Assembly: GCA_900550935.1 (NCBI GenBank)
Contig: URUD01000014.1
Location: 1 to 62,161 of the forward strand
Direction of reading: 5' to 3'
Origin: an uncultured Roseburia sp.
GTDB lineage: Bacteria; Bacillota; Clostridia; Lachnospirales; Lachnospiraceae
Length of the DNA: 62,161 nucleotides
Positions 8,730-16,419 of the stretch are shown here, piece by piece. The notes below the pieces were generated by a model. That model was not told where the DNA came from and searched no databases. It saw only the letters and a list, made by a program, of their open reading frames with translations. Made by a program: the position numbers and the translations under genes. Position 1 is the first letter of the stretch. Each line of letters begins with the position of its first letter.

Positions 8730-9602
8730 TTAGCGGTATTCGCCAAGATAGAACAGTGCAACGGTTCCAGGACCGGCATGTGCACCGATGGTAGGGCCGA
8801 TATAGTCGATCAGAAATGTCTCAAGCCCTAAACGCTGTTTGATCGTGTCTGCAACAAACTGTGCATCTTCCAGGCAGTCGCCATGGCTGATAAAGACAAT
8901 GTCATTTTTGTCTTTGTAGCTGCCAATCTGCTGTTCCATGCAGTCAACAAGTCCAAGCAGGGATTTCTTTCTGCCGCGCACTTTATTTAGCATAGTTAAG
9001 TGTCCCTCATCATCGACATGAAGAACCGGTTTTAAGCTGATCATGGTTCCAAGGATTGCTGCGGTTTTAGACAAACGTCCGCCGCGGTGTAAGTGGAACA
9101 GGTCATCTACGGTAAAGTTGTGTACCAGATGAAGTTTATTATCTTCTAACCAGGATACGATCTCATCCAGAGAGCTGCCGGCTTCTTTCATGGCAACAGC
9201 CTTATATACTAAAAGTCCCTCACCTAAAGTGGCACTTAAAGAATCGACAACGACGATGCGGTGATCCGGATATTTTTCTTCCAGTTCTAAAGCTGCCAGA
9301 CGACAGTTGTTATAACTTCCGCTCATGCCGGAAGAAAAGGCAATATGAAGGATATCAACATCCTGTTCTTTTATGATCTGTTCAAAAAGTTCTGCAGCCT
9401 CCTGCGGGTTTGCCTGTGAGGTTGTAGGCAGGGAGCCTTCACGCATCAAACGGTAAAATTCGGTGACTTCCATTGGATTTTCCCAGGTATAAGTCGTTCC
9501 ATCGATCGTGTATGGAAGGGACATGATGCGAAGCTGATGCTCATTGACATAGTCAACTGGCAGATCAGCAGTAGAGTCTGTCGTGATAATAAAATTTTTC
9601 AT
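8730..9602 (-). CDS. DegV family fatty-acid-binding protein
   Basis: DegV proteins bind a fatty acid; in some Firmicutes they hand it to the FakA kinase. The start at MKNFIITTDSTADLP is chosen because GGAG lies upstream, while the longer frame begins in non-homologous sequence. The N-terminal TTDSTADLP motif, FSSGMSGSYNN (about residue 90) and the central HRGGRLSK (about 165) are typical. Length 290 residues, normal. It stands alone, divergent from the pilus-like locus. The bound lipid and partner kinase are not shown by the sequence. Confidence 0.9.
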   Translation of the reverse strand: MKNFIITTDSTADLPVDYVNEHQLRIMSLPYTIDGTTYTWENPMEVTEFYRLMREGSLPTTSQANPQEAAELFEQIIKEQDVDILHIAFSSGMSGSYNNCRLAALELEEKYPDHRIVVVDSLSATLGEGLLVYKAVAMKEAGSSLDEIVSWLEDNKLHLVHNFTVDDLFHLHRGGRLSKTAAILGTMISLKPVLHVDDEGHLTMLNKVRGRKKSLLGLVDCMEQQIGSYKDKNDIVFISHGDCLEDAQFVADTIKQRLGLETFLIDYIGPTIGAHAGPGTVALFYLGEYR

Positions 9603-9708
9603 AATTAATCTCCATTCCAGAGCGTAGATGCGACGAGTGCCAGAAAGGCAGTTTTGTGACGCTCTCACACGGAAACATTATATAATAGATGAAAGAAAAA
9701 AATAAGTA

Positions 9709-9737
9709 TTTACATTTTCTACATTGTGTTGTATGAT
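9709..9737 (+). promoter_or_regulatory. Promoter of the Tad-like locus
   Basis: TTTACA, a 17-bp spacer and TATGAT. The predicted transcript start near 9744 leaves about 210 untranslated bases before the first gene. Confidence 0.6.
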
Positions 9738-9743
9738 AATACC

Positions 9744-9954
9744 ATCTTTTTTATCAAATTCGTAAATAGACCTAAGAGATTTACTGATTGAGAGCAGTAG
9801 AGCCTTAAGAGCAGGTCTGTGAGCGTGTAAGGGCAGAAGCCCTTTTCAATTCTAAAATTCAGAATTTTACCAGACAAAGACAACAGTATAAGAGAGTAGA
9901 AGTCTTTTTTTGTGTGCGAAAAAACAGACCGTCCTGGAGGATGAAGGAGACGGT
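9744..9954 (+). promoter_or_regulatory. Long, possibly structured 5' leader of the Tad-like locus
   Basis: No ORF with a ribosome site is seen here. AGACCT (9768) can pair with AGGTCT (9813) enclosing a TACTG/CAGTA hairpin; a separate AAGGGC/GCCCTT hairpin follows (9829-9844). AAAATTC-A-GAATTTT (9854-9868) is a near-perfect palindrome. AAAGAC can pair with GTCTTT before a T-run at about 9905-9911, a possible weak attenuator. It does not match a riboswitch class I recognise. Confidence 0.4.
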
Positions 9955-10530
9955 ATGACAACCAAAATCGCCTTTTACAGCCCCTGCGAAAAATGCGGGA
10001 CGACGACACATATGTTTTTATTTGCATGGATGTTTGCAAGAAATAATAAGAAGCAGTCTGTCGTAGTGGAACAGGGGGAGCAGTATCGCATTTTAAGAAA
10101 GGGAACGACACAGGAGAGAATCGTTTTGTCAGACTGCGGGAGCGGAAAGACCAGACGGGCACGTCATCATCTGCAGACCGCAGATATTCTGGTCGTGACC
10201 CTGCCGTATGAACCGGCAGAATTAAGTAACTATTTCCTTTACAGAAAACCGGAGGTAAGACCTGTGTTTTTCCTGATCGGAAACTGTCGTGAGCGAAGAG
10301 AAGACGTCACACTTTTTATGGAACACAGGTATCGTATTTTGGAAGAGGATATAGGCTGCATTCTCTATAACAATGAGATTTCCCTTGCGATAAAGCACAG
10401 GAGGCTGTTGCAGTTTTTAGCAGCTTATGAGACGGTCGGGGTAACAGAGTTAAACCGGAATTTTTTTGAAGAGGTAGAGCGCAGCTTTTTTCTGTTTTGG
10501 AAAAAGATCGAAACAATGATAAAGAGATAG
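9955..10530 (+). CDS. Degenerate P-loop protein, TadZ/CpaE-like
   Basis: First gene of the pilus-like locus, 191 residues. The N-terminus IAFYSPCEKCGTTTHMF sits where ParA/MinD-type CpaE/TadZ proteins carry their P-loop, but the P-loop lysine is absent (CGTTT where GKT is expected), so ATP hydrolysis is doubtful. IVLSDCGSG near residue 60 resembles the second nucleotide motif. TadZ proteins place the pilus machinery at a cell site; a positioning role here is inferred from the family resemblance and from the neighbouring TadA. The ATG at 9955 has AAGGAGA eight bases upstream. The assignment rests on context and weak motif likeness. Confidence 0.55.
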   Translation: MTTKIAFYSPCEKCGTTTHMFLFAWMFARNNKKQSVVVEQGEQYRILRKGTTQERIVLSDCGSGKTRRARHHLQTADILVVTLPYEPAELSNYFLYRKPEVRPVFFLIGNCRERREDVTLFMEHRYRILEEDIGCILYNNEISLAIKHRRLLQFLAAYETVGVTELNRNFFEEVERSFFLFWKKIETMIKR

Positions 10531-10547
10531 GATAAGGAGGATTTTCT

Positions 10548-10730
10548 ATGGAACAGGTAATGAAACATTATGGCAATGCAATTTTAGCAGTTATCGTATT
10601 ATTGGCACTGGGAGCGATCCTGATCGCAGCACTTTCATCCGACGGATATGTTGCAACTGAATTTAAGAGTGCGCTGACCGAATTTTTCGGAAATATGAAT
10701 GCGTTAGGCGGTGGTGGAACACCGACATAA
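10548..10730 (+). CDS. Small pilin-like membrane peptide
   Basis: 60 residues: a short basic start (MEQVMKHYG), one hydrophobic helix of about 20 residues, then an acidic and polar tail ending in glycines. Position and size fit a Flp-type pilin between tadZ and tadA. It lacks the glutamate at position +5 after a glycine that marks classical Flp cleavage sites. Its first nine residues resemble those of the 160-residue protein at 14021 (MEKVIRQYG), so the two may share an export or assembly signal. The ribosome site AAGGAGG is strong. Confidence 0.6.
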   Translation: MEQVMKHYGNAILAVIVLLALGAILIAALSSDGYVATEFKSALTEFFGNMNALGGGGTPT

Positions 10731-10747
10731 GAAGGGGTGAGTAAAAC

Positions 10748-11839
10748 ATGGGAGAATGGATATTTACTCCAGGCAAGGAGCAGTTTGGAGTGTTTTGGAA
10801 ATACCTGGAGATGCCGGAAGTAACCGATGTTGATTACAACGGAAAAGAACTGTGGATCACCGATCTTAGGATGGGAAGATATCGTGCAAAGGAGGAGATC
10901 ACGGACACGTTTCTGACGACCTTTACACATAATATTGCAAATTGTGTGAACTGTCAGTTCAATCATGTCAATAAGGTGTTGGAGGCAGACACGAGAGAGT
11001 TTCGGATCAGTATCCTGCACGATTCGGTCGCCACGACCGGGATATCGGTCTGTATCCGTAAGTCACCGGCATTTTTACGCAATACGATCGATGGTCTGCT
11101 TGAGCAGGGATTTTGCCCACCGGAGGTGTTACACCTTTTAGTCAACTGTGTGACAGCAAAAATGAACTTCGTGTTCGGCGGCGAGCCGGGAGCGGGTAAA
11201 ACGGAATGTGCCAAGTTTTTTATGCAGTTCATTCCAAAAGAAGAGCGCGTGATCACGATCGAGGATTCGATGGAGATCCACTATGCCGAGATGAACCCCG
11301 GAGCAGATGCCGTGGAACTGAGGATCGCGGCAGGGTTTACTTATACGGATGCAATCAAGGCATGCCTGCGGCAGAATCCAAAGTGGCTGATGCTATCGGA
11401 AGTGCGTTCCGTTGAGGTAACATCGTTGTTGGAGCAGTGGAGCACCGGAGTAAATGGATTTACCACGATCCATCTGGATGACGTGAGAAAGCTGCCGGAT
11501 CGTATCTTAAATATGATGGACGATGTGCATGATGCAGACCGGATGGAGAATCGTATCTACGGATTTGTCAATGTAGGCATCCTGGTACGGCGGGTGGAAT
11601 TGCCAGATGGTGAGATCAGACGGTATATCGATCAGCTCTGTTTTTATACCAGAGAGCAGAACGAAAACAGGATCTACCTGCTGATGAAAGATGGCAGAAT
11701 GATCTCAGACAAACTGCCGCCTGACATCAAAAAGAGATTGCAGGATGCCGGGATTAAAAATCCGTTTTACAGTGAAAAAGTTGAGATCAGGAGGATAGAA
11801 CAGGAGCGTGAAAGAAAAACTAAGACTTTTAAATCCTAA
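10748..11839 (+). CDS. TadA/CpaF-type secretion ATPase
   Basis: Cytoplasmic hexameric ATPase of the type II/IV secretion superfamily that powers pilus assembly. The 363-residue protein has a Walker A motif GGEPGAGKT (about residue 143), an ITIEDSMEIH Asp-box-like segment (about 170), LMLSEVRS as Walker B (about 215) and a histidine box around FTTIHLDD (about 238). It lacks the long N-terminal extension of many CpaF proteins. It sits between the pilin-like peptide and the platform protein, which it overlaps by 32 bases. Substrate unknown. Confidence 0.85.
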   Translation: MGEWIFTPGKEQFGVFWKYLEMPEVTDVDYNGKELWITDLRMGRYRAKEEITDTFLTTFTHNIANCVNCQFNHVNKVLEADTREFRISILHDSVATTGISVCIRKSPAFLRNTIDGLLEQGFCPPEVLHLLVNCVTAKMNFVFGGEPGAGKTECAKFFMQFIPKEERVITIEDSMEIHYAEMNPGADAVELRIAAGFTYTDAIKACLRQNPKWLMLSEVRSVEVTSLLEQWSTGVNGFTTIHLDDVRKLPDRILNMMDDVHDADRMENRIYGFVNVGILVRRVELPDGEIRRYIDQLCFYTREQNENRIYLLMKDGRMISDKLPPDIKKRLQDAGIKNPFYSEKVEIRRIEQERERKTKTFKS

Positions 11840-13337
11840 AAATCTGGAAAGAGAAGTACATAAATATGGCTATGAGTGGTCATTACGATCACATATCGCA
11901 TTGACTTTTGCAGTCCTTATGGCGATGGGGGCAATTGGATTTGTGTTCCACTTAGAGGCAGGATATCTTGCAGTGGCAATGGCAGCAGTATTTTTACTGC
12001 TGCCGGTACTGGTACTCGATGTGTTCCAGAAAATGTTCGAGCAGAAACGGTTCTCGGATATTGCAACCTATATGGAACAGATGCTCTATTCTTTTCAGAA
12101 GTCCGGCAAGGTGCTCCTTGCTTTAAAAGAGTGCAGGACACTGTTTGAAAAAGGGCAGATGCGTGACTGTATCCAGGAGGCGGTTTATTATCTGGAGCGG
12201 GGAAAAGCAAAAGGAGAGCACGGTATCTTAAAAGAGGCGTTAGAATTTATCGAAAAGGCATATCCCTGCACGAAAGTGTACCTGGTGCATGAACTGTTGA
12301 TTGGTGCAGAAACCTATGGTGGAGAATGTGAAACATCAATCCTGCTGTTGTTAAAGGATATTGAACTATGGAAACGTCGTGGATATAAACTGCAACAGGA
12401 AAAGAAGAACAGTCACAAGGACAATCTGATCTCAATCGTGATCGCGACACTGCTCTGTGCCGTGGCACTCTATATTTTGGATTCCATGAAAAATCTGTTT
12501 GGTACGGCGAGGATGCCATTTGATATTTTCCGTGTCACGATCGTGCAGTTCTCTTCTTTGCTTTTTATTCTGTTTTGTATCTATGTATTTGCAAAAAGTA
12601 CAAAAAGTCTCGGCCGGAACTGGTTAAAAGAGCCTGGCGGCAGAAAAACGGAGGATGTGCTTGACAGCTACTGGTTTGTCGTAAATTACGAGGAGAAAAA
12701 GGAACGGAAAAAAAGTATCTGGATGGGGGCAGTTCCATTGGTTGCAGCGGTTGTATTGATCTTTTGCAGGAAATATGCGATCGCACTGGTACTGGTCGGT
12801 GTGGCTGGATTTCTGCTGATGCAGCACAGGGTTGGCTATACATTGGCAAAGAAAGATGTCACGGAAGAATTATATATGGCATTTCCACAGTGGCTGATGC
12901 AGATGGCGTTACTGCTTCAGAGCAATAATGTGCAGGTCTCGATTCAGAAGTCGATCATACAGGCACCGGAAATATTAAAACCGGAGCTTAAAAAGCTGAT
13001 GGAGCAGATCAATGAGGCACCAGACCGACTGACATCGTATACCGGATTTTGCAGTTCATTTGATATTCCGGAGGCTTCCAGCTGTATGAAAATGTTTCAT
13101 GCAATCTCCGAGGCGGGAAGCGGCAATGCAAAAGAGCAGATGAAAGAATTATTAAAGCGGGTCGGGGAAATGCAGGGGATGGCAGATGAACTCCGCAATA
13201 AGAGTATTGCATTTCAGATGAAACTGATCTTTTCCTATCCGGTTGTTGCGGCAACAGTAAAGCTGTTATGTGATTTCTCGGTTGGGATGTTGTATATGTT
13301 CCGTATGTTAGGGAATATGGGAGGTGGTATATCGTGA
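11808..13337 (+). CDS. Fused TadB/TadC-like inner-membrane platform protein
   Basis: Polytopic platform for a Tad-type pilus or pseudopilus. The 509-residue length, with hydrophobic pairs at about residues 30-75 and 205-260 and a second set at about 300-340 and 470-495, fits two GspF-like domains joined in one chain, where classical Tad loci encode TadB and TadC separately. The start is GTG inside the end of the ATPase gene, with AGGAG just upstream, so the two are translationally coupled. The C-terminus overlaps the next gene by 4 bases. Role inferred from gene order and topology. Confidence 0.7.
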   Translation: MKEKLRLLNPKNLEREVHKYGYEWSLRSHIALTFAVLMAMGAIGFVFHLEAGYLAVAMAAVFLLLPVLVLDVFQKMFEQKRFSDIATYMEQMLYSFQKSGKVLLALKECRTLFEKGQMRDCIQEAVYYLERGKAKGEHGILKEALEFIEKAYPCTKVYLVHELLIGAETYGGECETSILLLLKDIELWKRRGYKLQQEKKNSHKDNLISIVIATLLCAVALYILDSMKNLFGTARMPFDIFRVTIVQFSSLLFILFCIYVFAKSTKSLGRNWLKEPGGRKTEDVLDSYWFVVNYEEKKERKKSIWMGAVPLVAAVVLIFCRKYAIALVLVGVAGFLLMQHRVGYTLAKKDVTEELYMAFPQWLMQMALLLQSNNVQVSIQKSIIQAPEILKPELKKLMEQINEAPDRLTSYTGFCSSFDIPEASSCMKMFHAISEAGSGNAKEQMKELLKRVGEMQGMADELRNKSIAFQMKLIFSYPVVAATVKLLCDFSVGMLYMFRMLGNMGGGIS

Positions 13338-13666
13338 AGCATGTGATCGAGACATTCTGCACACTCTTTCTTCTGATGCTGAATCTGTTCTTGTGCGCGG
13401 GAGCGATGACCGTCGGAAGTCAGGTGGCAGTGGCAAAAGAATATAAGGCGGATATGATCGCAGAGATTGAAAACAGCAACTTTAATGAAAATGTCATGGA
13501 GGCATGTGAGAGAGAGGCAGATCGTCAGGGCTATGTTCTGCACATCAATAAGGCAGTGGATCTGGAAGGCAGAGTGCACGCAGCGGAGGTCTGGCTGGAC
13601 TATACTTATCAGTTCCCACTTCTTGGAATCTCGGAGACCAAGACAACATATGGGATAGCAAGGTAA
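13334..13666 (+). CDS. TadE-like small membrane protein
   Basis: 110 residues with an N-terminal hydrophobic helix (FCTLFLLMLNLFLCAGAM) followed by a soluble region predicted outside the membrane. The start is a GTG overlapping the upstream stop (GTGA) with GGGAGGTGG as ribosome site. Size, N-terminal helix and position after TadB/C match pseudopilin-type TadE/F proteins, but no diagnostic motif was seen, so this is a positional call. Confidence 0.5.
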   Translation: MKHVIETFCTLFLLMLNLFLCAGAMTVGSQVAVAKEYKADMIAEIENSNFNENVMEACEREADRQGYVLHINKAVDLEGRVHAAEVWLDYTYQFPLLGISETKTTYGIAR

Positions 13667-13689
13667 GAGAATGGAGAGGGGGATAGGGC

Positions 13690-13794
13690 ATGGAACATAT
13701 ACTTTCAGAAACAGGAGAGTGTCTGTTGGAGCTGCTGGCAGGCGGTGCGGCAGTCGGACTGTTTATGGGGATATTGTATCTTGTAACATTATAA
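13690..13794 (+). CDS. 34-residue membrane microprotein of the Tad-like locus
   Basis: Reads MEHILSETGE followed by a single hydrophobic helix rich in Gly, Ala and Leu, ending in LVTL. A purine-rich GAGAGGGGGATAGGG region precedes the ATG. Retention of a start, ribosome site and helix between two other pilus genes argues that it is real. Function unknown; a minor pilin-like subunit or assembly peptide is conceivable. Confidence 0.5.
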   Translation: MEHILSETGECLLELLAGGAAVGLFMGILYLVTL

Positions 13795-13860
13795 GAAGGT
13801 AGTGATCAGCAAATAACTATCGCAATAGTATTGTATCTGGTTTAAGAAAGGAGAAAACAG

Positions 13861-14007
13861 ATGGAAGATATCGTAGAGCACTTTGGAAGTGGATTATTAC
13901 AGGGGGCAGCATGGGCATTGCTGTTACCGCTTTTTACGGTTTTTCTGGAAAAGAGCGGCATGGTTTCCATGTTTGTGCAGCAGTTTTTGCAATCTGTCTG
14001 CGGATAG
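13861..14007 (+). CDS. 48-residue membrane microprotein of the Tad-like locus
   Basis: Starts MEDIVEHFGSGLLQG, continues with a hydrophobic helix (AAWALLLPLFTVFL) and ends with a short amphipathic tail containing one Cys. An AAAGGAG site lies 9 bases upstream, and the next gene starts 13 bases downstream. No family recognised. Its acidic start followed by Gly and a helix recalls the two MExV..YG proteins of the same locus, so it may be a third small pilin-like subunit. Confidence 0.55.
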   Translation: MEDIVEHFGSGLLQGAAWALLLPLFTVFLEKSGMVSMFVQQFLQSVCG

Positions 14008-14020
14008 AGGGGAGAAACAA

Positions 14021-14503
14021 ATGGAAAAAGTAATCAGACAGTATGGAAAATTCTTACTTGCTATTGCCATTATCGTGATACTGATGGGAACGCTGTTTTT
14101 TGGCATTACAGATGCAGCGGGAAACCGGGGAATCCTTAGGATGATCGGGGCACAGCTAAAAGGAGAGGAACAGACACAAAAGCCACATCAGGAATTTTTA
14201 AATTTTGAGGAAGAACTGCGTGTTCCGCCTCCGGATATTACCTGCAGTTATGCCGGGGAACTTAAGACCGGTCAGATACCTCTCTCGGAGTATATACGGG
14301 CTATAGACAGTGAAGGTGCCCTTCTACCGTTTCAGATCCTGTGCATCAAAGATCCGGCGGAGCGTGAGATCACAGGATCATATCAGAAAGATACCGGGAT
14401 CTTATCGGTCGAGACGGCGGGGCTTTATCTGATTGAAGTATCGGCAACAGATGCAGGAAACCGGAAAACAAAAGTGCAGATCACACTACCTGTGAATTGG
14501 TAA
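14021..14503 (+). CDS. Membrane-anchored protein with pilin-like N-terminus and small ectodomain
   Basis: 160 residues. Starts MEKVIRQYG, followed by a hydrophobic helix (FLLAIAIIVILMGTLFF), an acidic linker and about 90 residues whose strand pattern (GLYLIEVSATDAGNRKTKVQITL) suggests an Ig- or cadherin-like beta domain. The ATG at 14021 has GAGGGGAG upstream; an upstream start in this frame would overlap the 48-residue gene and is rejected. The N-terminus resembles the 60-residue peptide at 10548, suggesting a tip or minor subunit of the same fibre. Function unproven. Confidence 0.6.
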   Translation: MEKVIRQYGKFLLAIAIIVILMGTLFFGITDAAGNRGILRMIGAQLKGEEQTQKPHQEFLNFEEELRVPPPDITCSYAGELKTGQIPLSEYIRAIDSEGALLPFQILCIKDPAEREITGSYQKDTGILSVETAGLYLIEVSATDAGNRKTKVQITLPVNW

Positions 14504-14515
14504 GGGAGGATTGGA

Positions 14516-14893
14516 ATGAAAAATGCGGCGGCAATGATCGTCAATATTTTAATGGGGATGGTTCTGCTGTTGATCCTGTTGACGGTAAAAGGAAGGGAGA
14601 ACAGGAGTACGGAGATTAAGAGTAATCTGCCGGCAGTTATAGAAGAAACATTGCAGGCAGTCTTAGAAGAGGAAACGACTCTGCAGGAAGAGCAGATCGA
14701 AAAAGCAAAGCTGGTCGAGAGCCTGATCGTGCGGATCGATTCGGATTCAGCACTGGAAGTAAAGCTGGCAGGAACGGATTTTGATAAAGGGGTACTGGGA
14801 ATGGAAACCGTTGAAAAATTTGAACATCCAAACGGAAAAGATGGTGTAGTATCGGGAAGACGGATCGCGATCATTGACCAGATGCAGGAGTAA
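14516..14893 (+). CDS. Small N-anchored protein of the Tad-like locus
   Basis: 125 residues with an N-terminal hydrophobic segment (MIVNILMGMVLLLILLTV), then a glutamate-rich stretch (about residues 40-65) likely to be helical, and a mixed C-terminal part. It starts 12 bases after its neighbour with a GGGAGG site. No recognised family; its topology is that of a pseudopilin or an assembly factor. Confidence 0.55.
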   Translation: MKNAAAMIVNILMGMVLLLILLTVKGRENRSTEIKSNLPAVIEETLQAVLEEETTLQEEQIEKAKLVESLIVRIDSDSALEVKLAGTDFDKGVLGMETVEKFEHPNGKDGVVSGRRIAIIDQMQE

Positions 14894-14947
14894 ATTCAGA
14901 AAATGTAAGAAAGAAATGCAAAAGAAAAACGATGGGAGGGGAGAAAA

Positions 14948-15055
14948 ATGGTGATTTCGATGATTACACTTGGAATCAGTATTTTTATCCTGCTGACAGC
15001 AGTGCTGGCAGCAGGAGGATTTATTGTGTTATGTATGATGGCAGGAGAAAACTAG
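14948..15055 (+). CDS. 35-residue hydrophobic microprotein ending the Tad-like locus
   Basis: MVISMITLGISIF followed by a continuous hydrophobic stretch ending MMAGEN. A strong GGAGGGGAG site lies upstream. It is almost entirely one membrane helix. Its stop codon is one base from the stop of the converging CNNM gene, and no terminator lies between. Unknown function. Confidence 0.5.
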   Translation: MVISMITLGISIFILLTAVLAAGGFIVLCMMAGEN

Positions 15056-15056
15056 G

Positions 15057-16331
15057 TCAGTCTTCTTCCTGCAGGGCAGGTTCCGGCTTTTTGATGTAGA
15101 TCTTTTCAATCCTGTTTTTGTCCATCTGTTCTACGCGGAGTAAAACATCATCATCGGTGATGATCACTTCATTTTTTTCAGGAAGGTGATCCAGTAAGCC
15201 GATGAGGTAACCACCGATCGTATCATAATCTTCTGAGGTAAAGGACAGATCAAGTTCTTCGCAGAGATCTTCCAGATTGGTAGAACCCTGTACGATAAAT
15301 TCGCGGTCATTTAACTTAACGATCGGGTCTTCTTCGTCTTCGTCATACTCATCACGGATCTCGCCCACAATCTCCTCTAAGAGGTCTTCCAACGTAATAA
15401 GACCTGCGGTAACACCATATTCATCCAGCACAATGGCAAGTGACACGGAAGATTTTCTCATATCCATCAAAAGCTCAGCCGTATTTTTGTGTTCGTAAGT
15501 AAAATATGGCTCACGCATGATGGAGCGGACAGAGAAATGGTCCTTATCTTCACAGAGCAGAAGGTCTTTTATGTTGATGATACCGATGACATCATCTATG
15601 GATTCCTCATATACCGGAAGTCTGGTAAACATATCCTGCCGATAAAGTTCGAGCAGTTCATCATAGGTGCTGTTAACATGGACAAATGTCACATCAATAC
15701 GCGGGATCATGATTTCTTTTGCCTGGGAATCACCAAAGTCAAAGAGATTATTGATCATCTCGTGTTCATCGGATTCGATGACACCACTTTCTTTGCTCAC
15801 ATCTACGATGGTACGAAGCTCTTCTTCTGTCATCTTCTGGTTTCCTGCATTCGGGTCGACCCTTAACAGCATAAGGAAACCTAAGGACAGTTTATTGATG
15901 ATAAAAATAACCGGCGTGAGAACTTTTATCAGAAAACTGATCGGAGCAGAGTAGAGTAAAGAAATCTTCTCTGAATATATTGTTGCAAGTGTTTTCGGGG
16001 AAATCTCACCAAAGATCAAAATCAGGATCGTTAAGATACCTGTTGCAATTCCGGCTGCTACACTGCCCCATAGTTTGATGGCAAGTGAAGTGGCAATCGA
16101 GGAAGCGGACAGATTGACAATGTTATTACCAATCAAAATCGCACTGAGCATCTTTCCAGAATTGGAAGTGATATCCAGTACCCGTTTCGCCCGTTTATCG
16201 CCATCCTCGGCAAGTGTACGGATGCGTATTTTGTTTACGGTGGTCAGAGACGTTTCTGCGGAAGAAAAGAATGCAGAAAGCATAAGTAAAATTACCAGAA
16301 TGATAATTTGGGGTATGACGCCTGCGTCCAA
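15057..16331 (-). CDS. CNNM/CorC-type membrane protein with CBS pair (HlyC/CorC family)
   Basis: Integral membrane protein implicated in divalent cation (often Mg2+) transport. The 424 residues comprise an N-terminal DUF21/CNNM membrane domain with helices to about residue 170 and SSAETSLTTVNK near residue 25, a tandem CBS pair (about 205-325; MIPRIDVTFV, VIGIINIKDLL), and a C-terminal CorC/HlyC domain (about 345-424). These features match the YtfL/YrkA/TlyC group. Despite the old hemolysin label there is no sign of toxicity. It follows guaB on the same strand. Confidence 0.9.
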   Translation of the reverse strand: MDAGVIPQIIILVILLMLSAFFSSAETSLTTVNKIRIRTLAEDGDKRAKRVLDITSNSGKMLSAILIGNNIVNLSASSIATSLAIKLWGSVAAGIATGILTILILIFGEISPKTLATIYSEKISLLYSAPISFLIKVLTPVIFIINKLSLGFLMLLRVDPNAGNQKMTEEELRTIVDVSKESGVIESDEHEMINNLFDFGDSQAKEIMIPRIDVTFVHVNSTYDELLELYRQDMFTRLPVYEESIDDVIGIINIKDLLLCEDKDHFSVRSIMREPYFTYEHKNTAELLMDMRKSSVSLAIVLDEYGVTAGLITLEDLLEEIVGEIRDEYDEDEEDPIVKLNDREFIVQGSTNLEDLCEELDLSFTSEDYDTIGGYLIGLLDHLPEKNEVIITDDDVLLRVEQMDKNRIEKIYIKKPEPALQEED

Positions 16332-16360
16332 ATATGTTCACCTCATCTAAATATAATATT

Positions 16361-16384
16361 TTCCGGCACGTTTTCGTGCCGGAA
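16361..16384 (-). terminator. Perfect hairpin between guaB and the CNNM gene
   Basis: TTCCGGCACG and CGTGCCGGAA form a 10-bp stem with a 4-base loop. On the minus strand it lies downstream of guaB, but the following U-run is poor, so it may be a weak terminator or a processing or stability hairpin. Confidence 0.5.
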
Positions 16385-16419
16385 GTGCTAAATTGGTTCT
16401 CATTATATACGAAAAATGA

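Noticed and set aside
15057..16331. Hemolysin
   Set aside because: The historical name of the family; CNNM, CBS and CorC domains point to ion transport.
16332..16419. Guanine riboswitch or promoter signal for the CNNM gene
   Set aside because: Only a perfect hairpin with a poor U-run is visible; no aptamer core.
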